From positions 920,983 through 984,982 of the forward strand of contig JAJVDF010000418.1 in assembly GCA_022410635.1 (NCBI GenBank): a stretch of 64,000 nt of DNA. Reading direction: 5' to 3'. This stretch comes from Tretioscincus oriximinensis (lineage: Eukaryota > Chordata > Lepidosauria > Squamata > Gymnophthalmidae). Positions 46,074-58,199 of the stretch are shown in pieces (position 1 is the stretch's first letter; every line of letters begins with the position of its first letter). Below the pieces are notes generated by a model that was not told the origin of the DNA, ran no database searches, and was given only the letters and a program-made list of their open reading frames with translations. Position numbers and translations under genes: made by a program.

Positions 46074-46699
46074 AGGCTAATCAGATGACCTCCATTTTTT
46101 GGGGGGTGGAACCTGGTTTAGGGTTGTCTACCCCACCCTCCCGGGGGAACAATTTCCCCATTTTTTGTTAAGGAAACTTTATTATTATTATTATTTAAAA
46201 AATCACTGCACAACTACTAGGGGGCTCTGGCAACTGGGGTCAGCCCCTGAAAGCATCCTTCCCTCAGTAAAAAATAAAATAAAATTCTCACACACTTCAA
46301 AAAATTCTCATGCACTTAAATTTTTTGGGAGGGATTTTTTTTAATTCACTGCACCACCACCAGGGGACTCTGGCAACTGAAGGTACCCTCCCCCTCAGTA
46401 AAAAATAAAAAAATAATTTCTCACACATTGCAAAAAAAAATCTCACACACTTCAAAACATTTTTTTCAATTCACTGCACCGCCACAAGGGGGCTCTGGCA
46501 ACCGGGCCAGCTCCTGAAGGCATGCTCCCCTCAGTAAAAAATAAAAAACTGCAAATTTCTCACACACTTAAAAAAATTCACAGGTGAGGATTTTGGAAGG
46601 TATGCATGTTAGTGGTTGATTTGCATACTTATGAATATTCAAATTAGCATGAATATTAATTACCCCAGTTTGGCCCTCACAAAATCTGCTCAGTCTATT
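46074..46699 (-). mobile_element. hAT-type fold-back element, long form (B3)
   Basis: TAGGCTAATCAGATGACC to TCTGCTCAGTCTA, with flanks TAGATGAA and TAGACGAA (7 of 8 identical). Three repeats of CACCACnAGGGGnCTCTGGCAACnG lie inside. Confidence 0.8.
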
Positions 46700-47339
46700 A
46701 GACGAAGAGATCCTATTTGGAGGAAGTCCTGGTTGGGGTTGGGAGAATGAGAAAAGGCAGTTCCTAGTAGACTTGCTGCCTGGTCCTGCATAGTGGTCAG
46801 TGTGGAATCAGCCTTAGACAGCAATTCTAGAATCTCTTCTTCCCTGGCAATCAGTTTGACAGCTATGTAAACAGCTTGGTTTGTTTTCTGTTTGCATTAC
46901 GTCTGCCCCCTGCTACTTTACTGNTTTATTACCTTGTCTGAATGGACACTCGCTCACTCCCACAGGCCCCGGTCAAATTATCTTGAGAGGAGACATACAT
47001 CCCCACATGGCTACCTTCTTCGTTTCAGGAATAGGCAACAGTTTGGAGGAAAAGGAAAAGAGGAGCAAGAGGGGTGTTGATGTCCTGGGACCTGNGCAAA
47101 CAAGGCTTTTCTCAGGATCTTAGAGGAATGCTTTACAGAAAGGAAACACTATTGAAAACCAAGAAAGGTCTCACAGATCACAGGCTACAATTTTGGGCTG
47201 GAGCAAAACAGGAATCAAACTCTCTGGTACTGGTATGCACAGAAAAAGAAGGAAATGCCGTCTCACTTACCCACATCCCCAGACTGGCCGTTCAAAAATC
47301 CTAAAAGCTGAAGTGGTGGGAAGTCCTTGAGCAGAAGAC

Positions 47340-47745
47340 CCCTTGCATGGACATAGCTAGCATAGGGCACACTGGGACAGGGCCCTGCCTCCCCCTTGCC
47401 CCCCGGCTGTTTGCAAAATTAAAAATTAAAAAAAATCAATTTTCAGGCTCCCGGGGCCCCCACTAGCTAAACACCTACGACCCCTTAATATTCTCCCATG
47501 CACAGCTCCAGNGTTGAAGCAAAGGCTGGTCTGACCGCCTCCAGCCCCATGGACTGAGCTCAATGGCTGGTCCAGAGAACAGGGGCTTAGCTACCAGGAC
47601 AATGCCCTGGGNCCCCCAGGATCAGCCCTCTCAGGGGCCCAGCCATTTGTAAAATTNAAAAAAAAATTNCAGGCTCCCGGGGCCCCACTTAATTTATCTG
47701 TCCCAGGGGACCCTGAGAGCCCAGCTACGCCCCTGCCAGACAGGC
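47340..47745. repeat. Two copies of a GGGCCCC-rich repeat
   Basis: Both units carry TTTGnAAAATT(A)n, then CAGGCTCCCGGGGCCCC; they start near 47400 and 47645. Several ambiguous bases. Confidence 0.55.
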
Positions 47746-47759
47746 CAGGGGGCCACCCT

Positions 47760-48710
47760 AAACCCCCTGACACATGATGGATCCAACACCCCCTCGCCTT
47801 CCTGCCGGCTTGTTGTCACTTCCTGAGCACCGCTGTTCCTCCCCAGCATGGCCCTCCTGCCAGGTTGTCACATCCCATCCATCTCCAGTCCTCAGCCACC
47901 NCCCTCCCCCTCTCCCATGTTTCTTGCAGCTACTTTCACTGATGGCACCTGGCCCCACGGGCGGCCCTCCCCTCCCACCCCCCAGCCGTAGCCCATTGCC
48001 CTCTGGCTGCGGCTCCTCCGCCTCCTTCCTACCTGCAAAGCAGACGGGGGAATCCAATTAGCGGGGCTGATCCTCTTCCAGCCCCGCTGTGCAGGGCCGA
48101 GGGGAGGGGAGGAGGAGGGGTGCCGTGCATGGGGTCCCTTACCTCTGTGGCTGCTGCTGCTGCTGCTGCCCCCGCCGCCAGCGCTCTTTTGCCTTGCAGC
48201 GGCCCCCAGCCTGGGCTTCCTTAGGCTGCTCCCCGGGCCCTGCTGCCCCTCTGGCCCGCCACGGACGGAGGAGCCCCGGGCCGGCCGCGCGGAGCAGGAT
48301 CAGCAAAAGTCCCAGAGGTTAGGGGCAACCTTGATGCTGTGTGTGATGCTGCTGCTGACCGAAATAGCAGCAGTTAGCAGAGGAGGAGGGACCTCCGCCG
48401 TAGCCAAGGCAACGGGAATTGCTACTTCGAGAGAGAGGTGCCAGGGAGCGGGGGGGGGGAGGAAAGGGAAGAGAATGACGGACGGGACGGGCGACCAATG
48501 GCAGGGCGCGGCAGCAGATAATCTGCAAAAGGCTCTTCTCCCCCCCCCCCCCTTGAGCACCACCACGGTTCTCCACTGCAAGCCGTTTCGAATGGCTGCG
48601 ATGCTCTTCTTCGCCACTGGAGGCCGCTGCGCGGGTCAGGCACGGTCGTCGAGCGGCAGTGGCAGCTTCCTTTACTATACTTGCCACACTGCCACACGCG
48701 CATAGCTCTC
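47760..48710 (-). promoter_or_regulatory. CpG island, candidate MAGIX promoter and first exon
   Basis: A GC-rich, CpG-rich stretch in an otherwise AT-rich region. On the minus strand a GCA/CAG-repeat segment ends in a strong donor, CACAGAG|gtaaggg (exon edge 48143). No in-frame ATG precedes it, which fits a non-coding first exon splicing to 37121, 11 kb downstream. An acceptor-like gtctgctttgcag precedes 48032, and an open minus frame continues to 47758, so an intermediate exon is possible. A bidirectional promoter cannot be excluded. Confidence 0.5.
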
Positions 48711-48738
48711 AGGTGCTGATCATAGGAATCCATGCAAT

Positions 48739-48880
48739 CCGTGGTCCTGTCCCCACTGAGCCACATTCTGGGCTGTACCTCAGGATAGGAGCCTGCCACC
48801 CCCATGCTAGTGTAGGCTATGGCAGGCCCCGAATGGGGCCTGCTATAGTCTACACTGGCATGTGGAAGGCCAAGCTCTGT
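48739..48880. mobile_element. Fold-back element family C
   Basis: Central CTATGGCAGGCCCCGAAT then GGGGCCTGCTATAG palindrome, beside the CpG island. Confidence 0.65.
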
Positions 48881-49019
48881 CCCGATATTGCATTTATTCC
48901 ACTGATTGCATTAAATGCCACTAATTGCTATATGAATTCAGCTTCTGCTTTTAAAACTGCCTCTGACCCTAGGCGCTTATTTTCTCCATTGTGTTTCATC
49001 AGTCACCACAGACAATACT

Positions 49020-49440
49020 GGCGTAAACAGTAACAAACTGCCTTGCTTGTTTCCTGTTTTGTGGTTGCTGCATTTCTGCCTGCTTTTCTATGACTTTTTT
49101 TCACGATGACGAGGGCTGGTAATAAAAGCTTGGGTGCCCAACCACGAAGTTGGCAGTAATAGCAGCCCAAATGTGAAAAAAGTGGAATAGAGTTATGGCG
49201 ATGATGGCGGGGGCTGCTGGGAAGTGTAGTCTGAGCAGTGGGCAGCCTCTTCTGGTCAGCCTATGTCAGCTCCTGCCCTGTGGACTACAGCTCCCAGCCT
49301 GCACCACAGCTAGTCCTGGGAGGGAGGAAACCTCTTTCACCAATCAGCCCCACCTACAGAAAACATTTTTTCTGCTTACAGGAAGGTGGCTGGAGGAGCC
49401 ATCTTCAGTTCAGCTCACTTTTGATGTAGTTGGGTTGTGA
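49020..49440 (+). repeat. Interspersed repeat H, longest copy
   Basis: CTGCATTTCTGCCTGCTTTT, then TTTTCACGATGACGAGGGCT, ACTACAGCTCCCAGCC and TTTTCTGCTTACAGGAAGG. No coding capacity. Confidence 0.6.
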
Positions 49441-49734
49441 TCATATTATTTGCAATAAAAATGGCTTTCTGGATGAGCTCAGAATTCAAGGCGGACACAG
49501 AAGGAGTATAAGGTTAAAGCATCACATTTGCCTTTCTGCTCTAAACTTTATTTTGAATATATCTTAAGAGTTTGGCCACCCATCTACGTGCAAGGATAGG
49601 CTATGGCAAGCCTTTGTAGCTAAAGCTGTTACTGGTTTCTAGGTGTGATCATGTTTGGTTTCTGCAGCCAAATGTCCACAATTTTGACCTGTAGCTCCTG
49701 CTGTAGAACCAAGCATCTAAAGAACTAGACCTAG

Positions 49735-49850
49735 GCCTGATTTGCAATTGGCCTTATTCTGTTCCAGAAATGATCTAAGAGGCTTCTTATCCTCCTGCCA
49801 TTTCAGGTTACTGGCCACTAGAACGTAATAAAGCTAAGTACGAATCAACC
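49735..49850. mobile_element. Fold-back element
   Basis: GCCTGATTTGCAATTGGCCT and inverted AATAAAGCTAAGTACGAATC. Related to 35330-35450. Confidence 0.4.
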
Positions 49851-50039
49851 TGTAGTCTACGAAAATTCAACCTATGATTTTTTTTCCTGTTTAACTGGCT
49901 AATAGGCACACACACACGTGAGAATTAGCGGATATACAATGAAGTTGATAGGCAAAGAATTACGACTAACAAAAGAAAGTATTTTTTCATCCACAAGGTC
50001 ATTGATCTAAGGAACTTTCTACCATAAGAATTAATATTC

Positions 50040-50145
50040 TTCTGTTTCAGACTGCCCAGGTACAATTGGCGGGCCACTGTATGAGATGGAGTGCTGAACT
50101 AGATGGACCATGTCCCAGTTCAGCAGGGCTCTTCTGGAGTTCTTA
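50040..50145 (+). mobile_element. L2-like LINE tail fragment
   Basis: CAGACTGCCCAGGTACAATT, then GGAGTGCTGAACTAGATGGA and TCAGCAGGGCTCTTCT. Confidence 0.6.
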
Positions 50146-50809
50146 GGTCCTTTAAATTCATGGAGGAGAAGTATATAGAATCAGTGGTTATGAGAATTTA
50201 TGCCTTTAAAAAAGCCATTTGCAGAGAATTCATAGCAGGTGAAATTTTTGTCTTTGTCTTTTGGTTGAGAATGCCTAGAAATGATCAATGGGCACTGTAT
50301 AAGAGAGACTANTGAATTAGGCTTTCACCTATTCCAACAGAGGTTCTCTTACGTTCTTCCTATAACTCCAATAATATTTCATAGAAATTTCAAGGTCATT
50401 CCAAGAGTTTCTTGATCTCAGTTACTCACATCTGCTTCCCCTTCATTTCCTCAAGGGGATAACCAATTTTATTTGATCCAGGACTGATCTATTCTTGTTG
50501 CTATCCATGCTCTTCTTTGCCATGATCTCCAGATTCATGCCTGAAAAGCATCTATCTTCTTTCCATTGTGTCCAGTTCCTAGCTGGTCTCAGGCAATCCA
50601 AAAAGATGCTGCTACAAGAAAGGGAGTACCNGTTCTTCCTAGTATTTTGTTGACTGTGCAATGATCAGTGTGTATAGGCAGTTCACTTTTCCTTTGTTTT
50701 CTAAAGAGTTCCCAGGAAGCTATAAGGAATAATGTTGGGCAGATTAAATTTCTTGCAAGATTCTCGTTTAGGAAATTCCTGAGGGCTGCTAACTCTGGTT
50801 TGGACATGG

Positions 50810-51121
50810 AAGAAGAAGAAGAAGAACTTGGTTCTTATACCCCGCTTTTCTTACCTTTCAAAGGGACTCAAAGCGGCTTACAAGGATATATTTTGCCTGA
50901 AGGCTTCCATTCTATCTTCCCCACCAGGCTATGGTGGTTCCCATGTATCTACTTGCAGTCAGTTGCAATTTCTTGCAATTCTTGCTTTCAAATAGCTGGG
51001 TTGGCTAGAGCTACAGGCTAGTGGAAGGTGCTCAGCCCTTCCCCACGTCCCACACAGGGGCTTCGAAACCCCATCTCCCAGGCGAGAGACGAATTCCTAA
51101 GCGACTGAGCTATCCGTGCCT
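50810..51121 (-). mobile_element. tRNA-derived SINE
   Basis: Head GGCACGGATAGCTCAGTCGC on the minus strand, tail gaagaagaag. The best match to 133-450. Confidence 0.85.
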
Positions 51122-51909
51122 GCCAGTCCCTGAATCCAAGTAAGTGGTTGTATTACGTAATCAAAAGGTCTGTGTGATGCTGAAATGCCAGACTCAGCAG
51201 TTTCAAATATCTATATCAGCTCTTCATATTTGGGTGGCAAGTGGGCTGTTCATTGTTCAAGGCATATTACCCCTGCTAGCAAAACAGCGCTTCCAGATGT
51301 GTCCCAGTTAGTTCTTTCTCAGAATCATTTATCTGTGCCACTCCAAATTGTGTGCAGAACATGATTCTGAAATCATTCCACACCACCAAAAGTAGCATCT
51401 GTTCCACATGACGACCAATACATATTCTACTATAATGAGAAGATCCAAGGTCATCAAAGTTAGAAACACAGAATATATCTAAAGACCATTGATAGTTGCC
51501 ATTGTGACATTGCTGCAAAGGTCCAAAGAATAGAGACATTAATGTTAGTATGGAATCACTTCCTAACATATAGGAGTGTACAGAGAGCCAGAAAACCATT
51601 CTACTTGTCAGTGTACTTGACTTTAGGGAATACACTCTTGAAGGGCTCGAACATCTCTCTCTATATATTTCCTGTTGTCACAATAGTCCTGGAAGGCTCT
51701 GTAATTGGACAACATTTGGACGGATCCCAGAACCTGATATCATCAACATTCTAAAGCCAGGGCCAGGCCAGCAATGGTTGCCTTGAAACCTGGTCCAGCA
51801 CAACTCAAGGAACAGGAAATGAATAACACAGGAAGAGGGAAGGAGTAACAAGAAGAGGAGAAGAAAATTCCAGTTTCATTAAACTCTGGCAATGGGCTTA
51901 TTCCACTAT

Positions 51910-52050
51910 TAAGAAGATAAAAAGAGTCCTACTGAATCAGAGCACATTCCATCTAATCTAACATCCTGTCCCATACAATGACCCACCAGTAATTTCAGCA
52001 GAAGGCAAAGGCAAAACCTGCTCTCTACTTCTTGCGAATGGTCTTTAGAG
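51910..52050 (-). mobile_element. L2-like LINE tail fragment
   Basis: GAGTCCTACTGAATCAGAGC, then CATCTAATCTAACATCCTGT and CACCAGTAATTTCAG. Confidence 0.55.
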
Positions 52051-52562
52051 TCTAACTTTGATGACCTTGGTTCTTCTCACTAAATTAGGGTTTGAAATGG
52101 GGTGTGCATTTAGATTTTGTTGGAAGGCCATCAGGAAACCAAGGACATAATTTGGAAAAGGGATGAGAGCGGTTGTTCTCTTGGAAGCCACAAATGACAA
52201 GCTCATATAGAACCGGAAGAACCAGAATTGTTTTATATTTCATAACTTTGTTCTGCAAGGTAATTATTCTCAGGAGTCCAGCAGTCATTCCACGGTGTCC
52301 AAGTGCTTCACCTTCTTAGGAAACTGTATTAGGGAGAAAAGGATGGAAGCTCATTTCAATAACGGCCTTTTAGTGCACACAGTGTTCTGGAGAATGCTTT
52401 TGGCAGACTTAAGAGCTATTGGCAATGTGTTCTGGTGACCTTGGAGATCTGTGAGGGGAATGTGGCCTCTGTAATTACAGCCTATGTTGCACCTACTAGC
52501 ACATATGACTGTGAGGAGCATGTGGTTGGAGATCTGGAAAGTGCTTGAGGAAACTTTTGTTT

Positions 52563-52860
52563 AAGTGATGGGTAGGGAACTTTGGATATTTGCAAGATCA
52601 CTCAAGGACCATGCCCAGGTCCCGTCCCCTGCACTCAGGCTATGCTTCCACCTNTCTAGACCACACTCCCTCCATCTGTCTATGCCCTTCCCACACCCAG
52701 GCCTACAAAATCACAGGCTTTTCGATGTCCCCAACCCTTCATCCGTCCACCCTTGGCCTCTTTCTTCACCTCCCTCCCACCCATCTGTCTTTGTATTCCA
52801 CTCCATGTTTTCATAAAGTGGGGAACCATTATTTAGCCTGAGAAGCCTAACGGTTTCTCA
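52563..52860 (-). mobile_element. Repeat J, uninterrupted copy
   Basis: The reverse complement carries both ends found separately at 9610-9777 and 10302-10400; it links the split copy. Confidence 0.5.
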
Positions 52861-53317
52861 GAGAGTATGCTGGAAGCCAAACCAAATGGTTCCAGTCTCC
52901 CGGCTTTAGGGTTGCCAACCCTGGTTTAGGTGTTGCATGGATATGAACTTGAGAAGCTCTCTGTGGTGGGCAAGGTAGGCAAGGGATGCCATTTCCAAGG
53001 TTCATAGGGAGGCCAGAAGTAGAAGTACAGAAGTGGTTGTTTTTCTCTTCCACTGCATTGAAGTATCTTGTATATTCTGCTCAACAGCAACATTTATTAA
53101 ATTACACCGTTATTAGCAAAACTTTTTCAGTTTTAGGATCATGGTCACACTCTCCTCTTCAAGGCACTAGTAGTTCTTTTAATTTCACTGCCATGGAGAA
53201 ACTGAATTCGATATCATCTGAGTATTGCTGACATCCGCATCCAAACTGATTACAATCTCATCCAGGTCTTTGTAGAAGTGTTGAATAAGGGTGGGGACGA
53301 GAAAGAATGCCTAGGGC

Positions 53318-53560
53318 AGTGATGGCGAATCTTTTTAGCTCAGTGTGTCAAAATCCGTTAAAAAAAAACCTAGCTTAATTTGGGTGCCATGTCACATCTA
53401 GAAATATCCATAATTTTGTGGTATTTGCAGCTCAAGTCCAGGAAAAAAAGTTATATTTTTGATACACATATTTATTAAAGAAGCAAAAACAAATAATTGT
53501 GATTTTTTTTTGTTGCTAAATTTCATTTACTAAATCTTCAGTTTCATACAATTCAAGCCC
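53318..53560 (+). mobile_element. Candidate hAT (Charlie-like) terminus
   Basis: CAGTGATGGCGAATCTTTTT is a typical hAT-Charlie-type terminal sequence, followed by AT-rich non-coding DNA. The other end was not located. Confidence 0.4.
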
Positions 53561-54103
53561 AAGCAAGCGCTACTGTCTTCATCTGTCAGTCAGTTTCTTT
53601 TATTGGTTTTAATATTATTTGATGCTGAGAATCTGCACATGTGCCAAATTGGGTTTCTTTTCATTGTACTTTTAATCTATCTTCGTTCCTGAAGAACTAG
53701 GCTACAGCATACAAAACAAACCAGTTATCAGTGGGAATAGTTGGGTGTTTGTGCATCTGGGGAGGAAGGATAGGGAGAGTTGTCAGAGGTGGTGTCAGCA
53801 TGGAGGAAACTGCAGAGAAGGAGGAGAACGTTGGATTAAATCTCAGCCTTGGTTCTCACAGCTTTCAGTCCCTCTCCTTGAGAGCACTATAGCATGTGAC
53901 CTTGTCTTCAGCATTGAGAAGTCACCTCAGAGCTCTTTCTCCCATCCTTCAAGGGACACTCCCTTGGCATGGTGGATGCACCTATTGGTTGCTTCGCTTC
54001 CGCATGGGAATGTAACATAAAGACGTATAAGGTTCAGCCTCACTAATTATGGACTCAGAAAAACTGATGGGACTTTCAAGTTCTGTAAAGGGATCACTCT
54101 AAT

Positions 54104-54226
54104 TAGGCTGACCCGCTGACCCCTTCCCAGTTTTTGCTGAGAAAAACAATATATATATTGTTTTCCTCAGCAAAACCCGAGAGGCACCCCAAAACTGGGT
54201 TTCAACCCCCCTACTAGGTCAGCCTA
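54104..54226. mobile_element. hAT-type fold-back element, short form (A)
   Basis: TAGGCTGACCCGCTGACCCC to AGGTCAGCCTA. Inner hairpin TTGCTGAGAAAAACAATATA / TATATTGTTTTCCTCAGCAA. Confidence 0.8.
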
Positions 54227-54299
54227 CTAGTTGCGCTTCAATAATAGAGCCTATAGACAGGTCCTCCAACCAAATTCCTGTAAGCAGCAAAAATATTTC

Positions 54300-54640
54300 C
54301 TGTGGTACAAATTAGCTAAAGAGGCTTCCTTCTCCCAGGCCAGAAACTGCCTGCTGCTCAAACTACACTTTCTAGCAGGTCCTGTTGCCAGGACAACAAC
54401 AGCTCTGCTTCACTTTTTTCACATTTGCTGCTGTTACTGCCAGCTTTGTGAAGCTGCAGGGCATTCAAGCTTTTATAATAAGCACTTGTCATTGCGAAAG
54501 ACCATCATAGAAAAGCAGGAGGAAACGCAACTTAAAACTGTAAAACAGGAAACAGGAAACAGGAATTCTGCCAGGAAGGAGAGAAACAGGAAGCTGGCAG
54601 TTTGTCATTGCTTACCTCTGCTTCTGCTATTGCTTGCTGT
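54300..54640 (-). repeat. Interspersed repeat H
   Basis: ACTACACTTTCTAGCAGGTC, then TTTTCACATTTGCTGCTGTT and TAGAAAAGCAGGAGG: reverse complement of the 49.0 kb copy. Confidence 0.55.
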
Positions 54641-54677
54641 TGTTAAGTCTGTACAAAGTGTGATTCTCAGTTAAAAA

Positions 54678-55192
54678 GTAGACTGACCAGATTTTCTGAG
54701 GCCCAAACCAGGGTAATTTATATTCATGCTAATTTGCATATTCATAAATATGCATATGCCTCCGAAATCCCCGCCCGAGAACTCTGTGAAGCATTTGAAT
54801 TTTTTTAAAAGTATTCGAGAACTTTTTGAAGTGTGCAAGAAATTTGCATTTTTTTTTATTTTTTACTGAGGGGAGGGTGCCTTCAGGAGTTGGCCCTGGT
54901 TGCCAGAGCCCCTAGTGGTGGTGTAGTGATTTTTTTTTTTNAAAAAAATTTTTTAAAGTACATGAGAATTTTTGAAGTGTGTGAGAATTTTTTATTTTTT
55001 CCTGAGAGAAGGGTGCCTTCAGGAGCTGCCCCCGATTACCAGAGTCCCCTAGTGGTGGTGCAGTTAATTAAAAAAAATATATAATTTTTTTTCCTCAGCA
55101 AAAAATGAGGGAATGGCACACCCCTGGGAAGACAGGGTAGACACCCCCAAACCAGTTCCCCCCCCAAAAAAAAGGGTAATCTGGACAACCCA
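54678..55192 (+). mobile_element. hAT-type fold-back element, long form (B4)
   Basis: TAGACTGACCAGATTTTCTG to GTAATCTGGACAACCC, flanked by GTTAAAAAG on both sides. Confidence 0.8.
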
Positions 55193-56580
55193 GTTAAAAA
55201 GCCACAGCTGTTGAATTCTGTTTGGAACGTCATGGCGAGGGTGTGCAAATAGATAACAATAAACCCACTGAATACAGAAGGATTCTCTCACCAAATCCTC
55301 AGCTCTCTGGCAGATGACCTAAAAGGTTTATAATCTTCCCATTTCCCCCCAGCAACTGTTCTTATCGTCATTACAGTAAAGTATCTCTAAACTCAACTAT
55401 CCTACGCAAATACTCTTTCTCTGCTACTATGCCGTGGAATAAAGTCTCTCTTGATCCCATTCTTTAAACTGTATATCCTCTGCTTTTACTGCCAGATTAC
55501 ACTCAGCATCTTTCTTCAAAAAGAACGAAGCTAGAGTGGACATCAGTGACTATTCTTCCTATGAAACTGGCTGAATCTGAAAAAGACAATTTTGCTTCAT
55601 TCGTTTCTATCTATCTATTTATATTTCTAAACTGCCTTATACCCAAAACAGTTTCCTCTCAAGTTGCTTGAGAAAGTTTAGGCTACCAACATTCAGGCTC
55701 GTGTTTTGCATGCACGATGCCCCTATGCAGTCATTTATTTTACACTCTGTGGGAATCATCCATGGGACATATATTATTGGCATTAATATATATTGATATT
55801 AAATATACCTGAATTGACCTGGATTAGCCAAAGTAAGGCCTATGGGAAATTTTGAAAAAATCTTTGGTCAGGCCTGACCTAGTTGCATACAGGAACAGTA
55901 GATATCACCTTTCCTCACCCTCCAGGCACCTCTGCTGGGGTGACCTTTCCAGTATGAATGGGCTAATCAACCGCATTATAGAAAGAGGAAACACAATATT
56001 TGCTCAGGCTGCAAACTCCTGGCTAGGATCATTAAGACTGATAGCAGCCTGAAGCAATCCCATCAAGGAGCCATTAAGCTTGGGCTCCTGTGGGTGAGTC
56101 ACTGGTTCCAGTAATCAAGCCCATTGATAAGGCAAATAATGGCTAAAGGGGTCCATTCAGTAGCCACACACACACACTAACATACCCATATTTGGAGTTC
56201 CTGACCAGGCTGCACCTCCTTGGGGAGGAGAGAAACACGTCACACAGGTGTCACCACCTGACCCACGTGGGGTCTGTCCACCCCTTTCTTGACATCATCA
56301 TCTCATACACGCCTTCTGATTTTGGAGTCAATAAAAGTTGTTGCACAGGGGCACTCGGGAGGACTCCATGACCCGTGGACCCTCCTGAAATCGCTCGTTG
56401 ATCCAAGACGTGTTGCCCGTATGATTCCTTTTACACGTGTCTATCTACTGAGGAACAAGCTGCCTTTAACTTCCGTTAGGCATATAATAACGGGTAAGCA
56501 AACCCCCTTTAACGCTCCCTCTTCCCTCAGCTAAACTTCAGCATCTGGTTCCGAACAATTATGAATCTCAAATGGATGAC
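55193..56580. other. No gene seen
   Basis: No coding or repeat call could be supported apart from a short (CA)n at 56166-56176. Confidence 0.4.
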
Positions 56581-56759
56581 AGATAGTGGGCAGGGAGCCC
56601 AAAAATATGTGCAGCCCTGGATTATCTCACACATGCAACGGATGTGCATAGTTTTTATGACATCGTTTTCTGGGCGCAACAGGAAGTGACGTCACTCTGG
56701 TAGTGCATTTCCCAGTACACTATGCCAGAAGTGACATCCAATTGCTGTCCCCACATGAA

Positions 56760-56840
56760 GGCAAATTTTCTCGTAGAGCCCCTCTACGTGATCTCAGATC
56801 ACGTAGAGGGGGTGTTATCTTGGAGATCAGTACGAGATAT
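56760..56840. repeat. Perfect hairpin, 15-bp stem
   Basis: CCCCTCTACGTGATC (56779-56793), loop TCA, GATCACGTAGAGGGG (56797-56811). Outer arms TCTCGTA and TACGAGA extend the fold. Confidence 0.85.
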
Positions 56841-57514
56841 TCATACTGCTCCCAAGACTGCTTTGTATTTGCGGTCGGCTGCACCCACCGCCACATAGGA
56901 ACAAGCCAAGGCATTGTGGGTTATTCAGCTTAGGTTCTGCCTTCTCAAGGTGAAGTCGTGTACTAATACTGTAGTGCCACCCATGCTACATTAACAATAA
57001 AAGTAATAAAAAAATATTTTGCCGCCCTTAAAATTTTGTATATGTCTGCATATAGACCTGCCTACACTAAAAACGCCTGTAGCCTCCTAGGATATACTTC
57101 TATATTCCTAGAAATCACTGCATGTGCAAAGATAAATTCCCATCGTTGAGTATCATAACTTCTCGACTGTGTTCATGAGGGGAACACCAGTTGTGTCACC
57201 ACGTAAAACTTATACAGCATCACGTGAAAATGTGTCAGACAAAGGATGACTGCACAGAGGTAAACAGGAAGATAGATGAAGCTATGTGTCTGCTTCAACA
57301 ATTCATAATTTTTCAGTATTTTTTAACACAAACTGAAATTATCATTGGATGATGAATATTGTGATTGATTGTCCCTCCCAAAGAGGGTCAGCACACACAC
57401 ATCGAGACCAAAAATTTATTTCAAAGTTGTAAATAATCACGACCCTAGTGTAAAATATTTACAAGCAGCTGTACCCTGCTAAGATGATGGAAAGTGTTAA
57501 TTAATTGAAGTAAA

Positions 57515-58047
57515 GGCTGCGTGCAGACAGCTATTTTCTACCTCCTTTCGGAGCGCTATGAGGAAGACTCGGGCACACGTGCTAAGCGTTTTTCAGCAGT
57601 CCACCTGCAACAAACGCCGTTTTCCCCAGGGATTATTGTTAGGATATTCAATAAGCAATAAACAACCAAGAACGCAGCAATTGTTTCTATAGGCTGCTGG
57701 GAGTAAAAAAGAAAAAGTCTCGGTCTGCACTGCAACGAGATTGAGGAGCGATGTTACGGAATATACATGTTTTGTGTGTAAAGACACGCAATTGCTATAT
57801 TCTAGTAGGCTGACCAGATTATCCCTTTTGGGGTATGTGTGAAAACCTATTTTTGGGGTGCCTCCCATTTTTTTCTGAGGAAAAAAATTGAAAAAAAAAT
57901 ATTTTTCTGAAAAAAAATTCCTCAGAAATAACTGGGAGGCATCCCAAAACCGGATTTACAACTCCCCCCAAAAGGGGAGTCATCTGGTCAGCCTATTTCT
58001 GGAATATAGCTTTATAGCGGTTTTTACGTCGTGATGTGCACNCAGCC
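57515..58047. mobile_element. Fold-back element containing a nested hAT MITE
   Basis: Inverted ends GGCTGCGTGCAGAC and GATGTGCACNCAGCC, next to TAAA at both sides. The element at 57806-57995 is inserted inside. Confidence 0.45.
57806..57995. mobile_element. hAT-type fold-back element, short form (A)
   Basis: TAGGCTGACCAGATTATCCC to GAGTCATCTGGTCAGCCTA. Confidence 0.85.
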
Positions 58048-58199
58048 ATAAACTAGTTGCAAAATACCACTTGTGGTTGTTTCTCTAATACAAGGACTCC
58101 ATTACTGCAGAATAATATTTAAGAATCTGCAACAAAGAACTAATAGACAAAAGTAAATCCAGGAGTTAGGAGAACCACAATAAAAACCTCCAGTGACTG

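Noticed and set aside
48089..48705. Plus-strand open frames in the CpG island
   Set aside because: Low-complexity Cys/Ala/Gly-rich translations from GC-rich DNA, with no family resemblance and no clear splice context.
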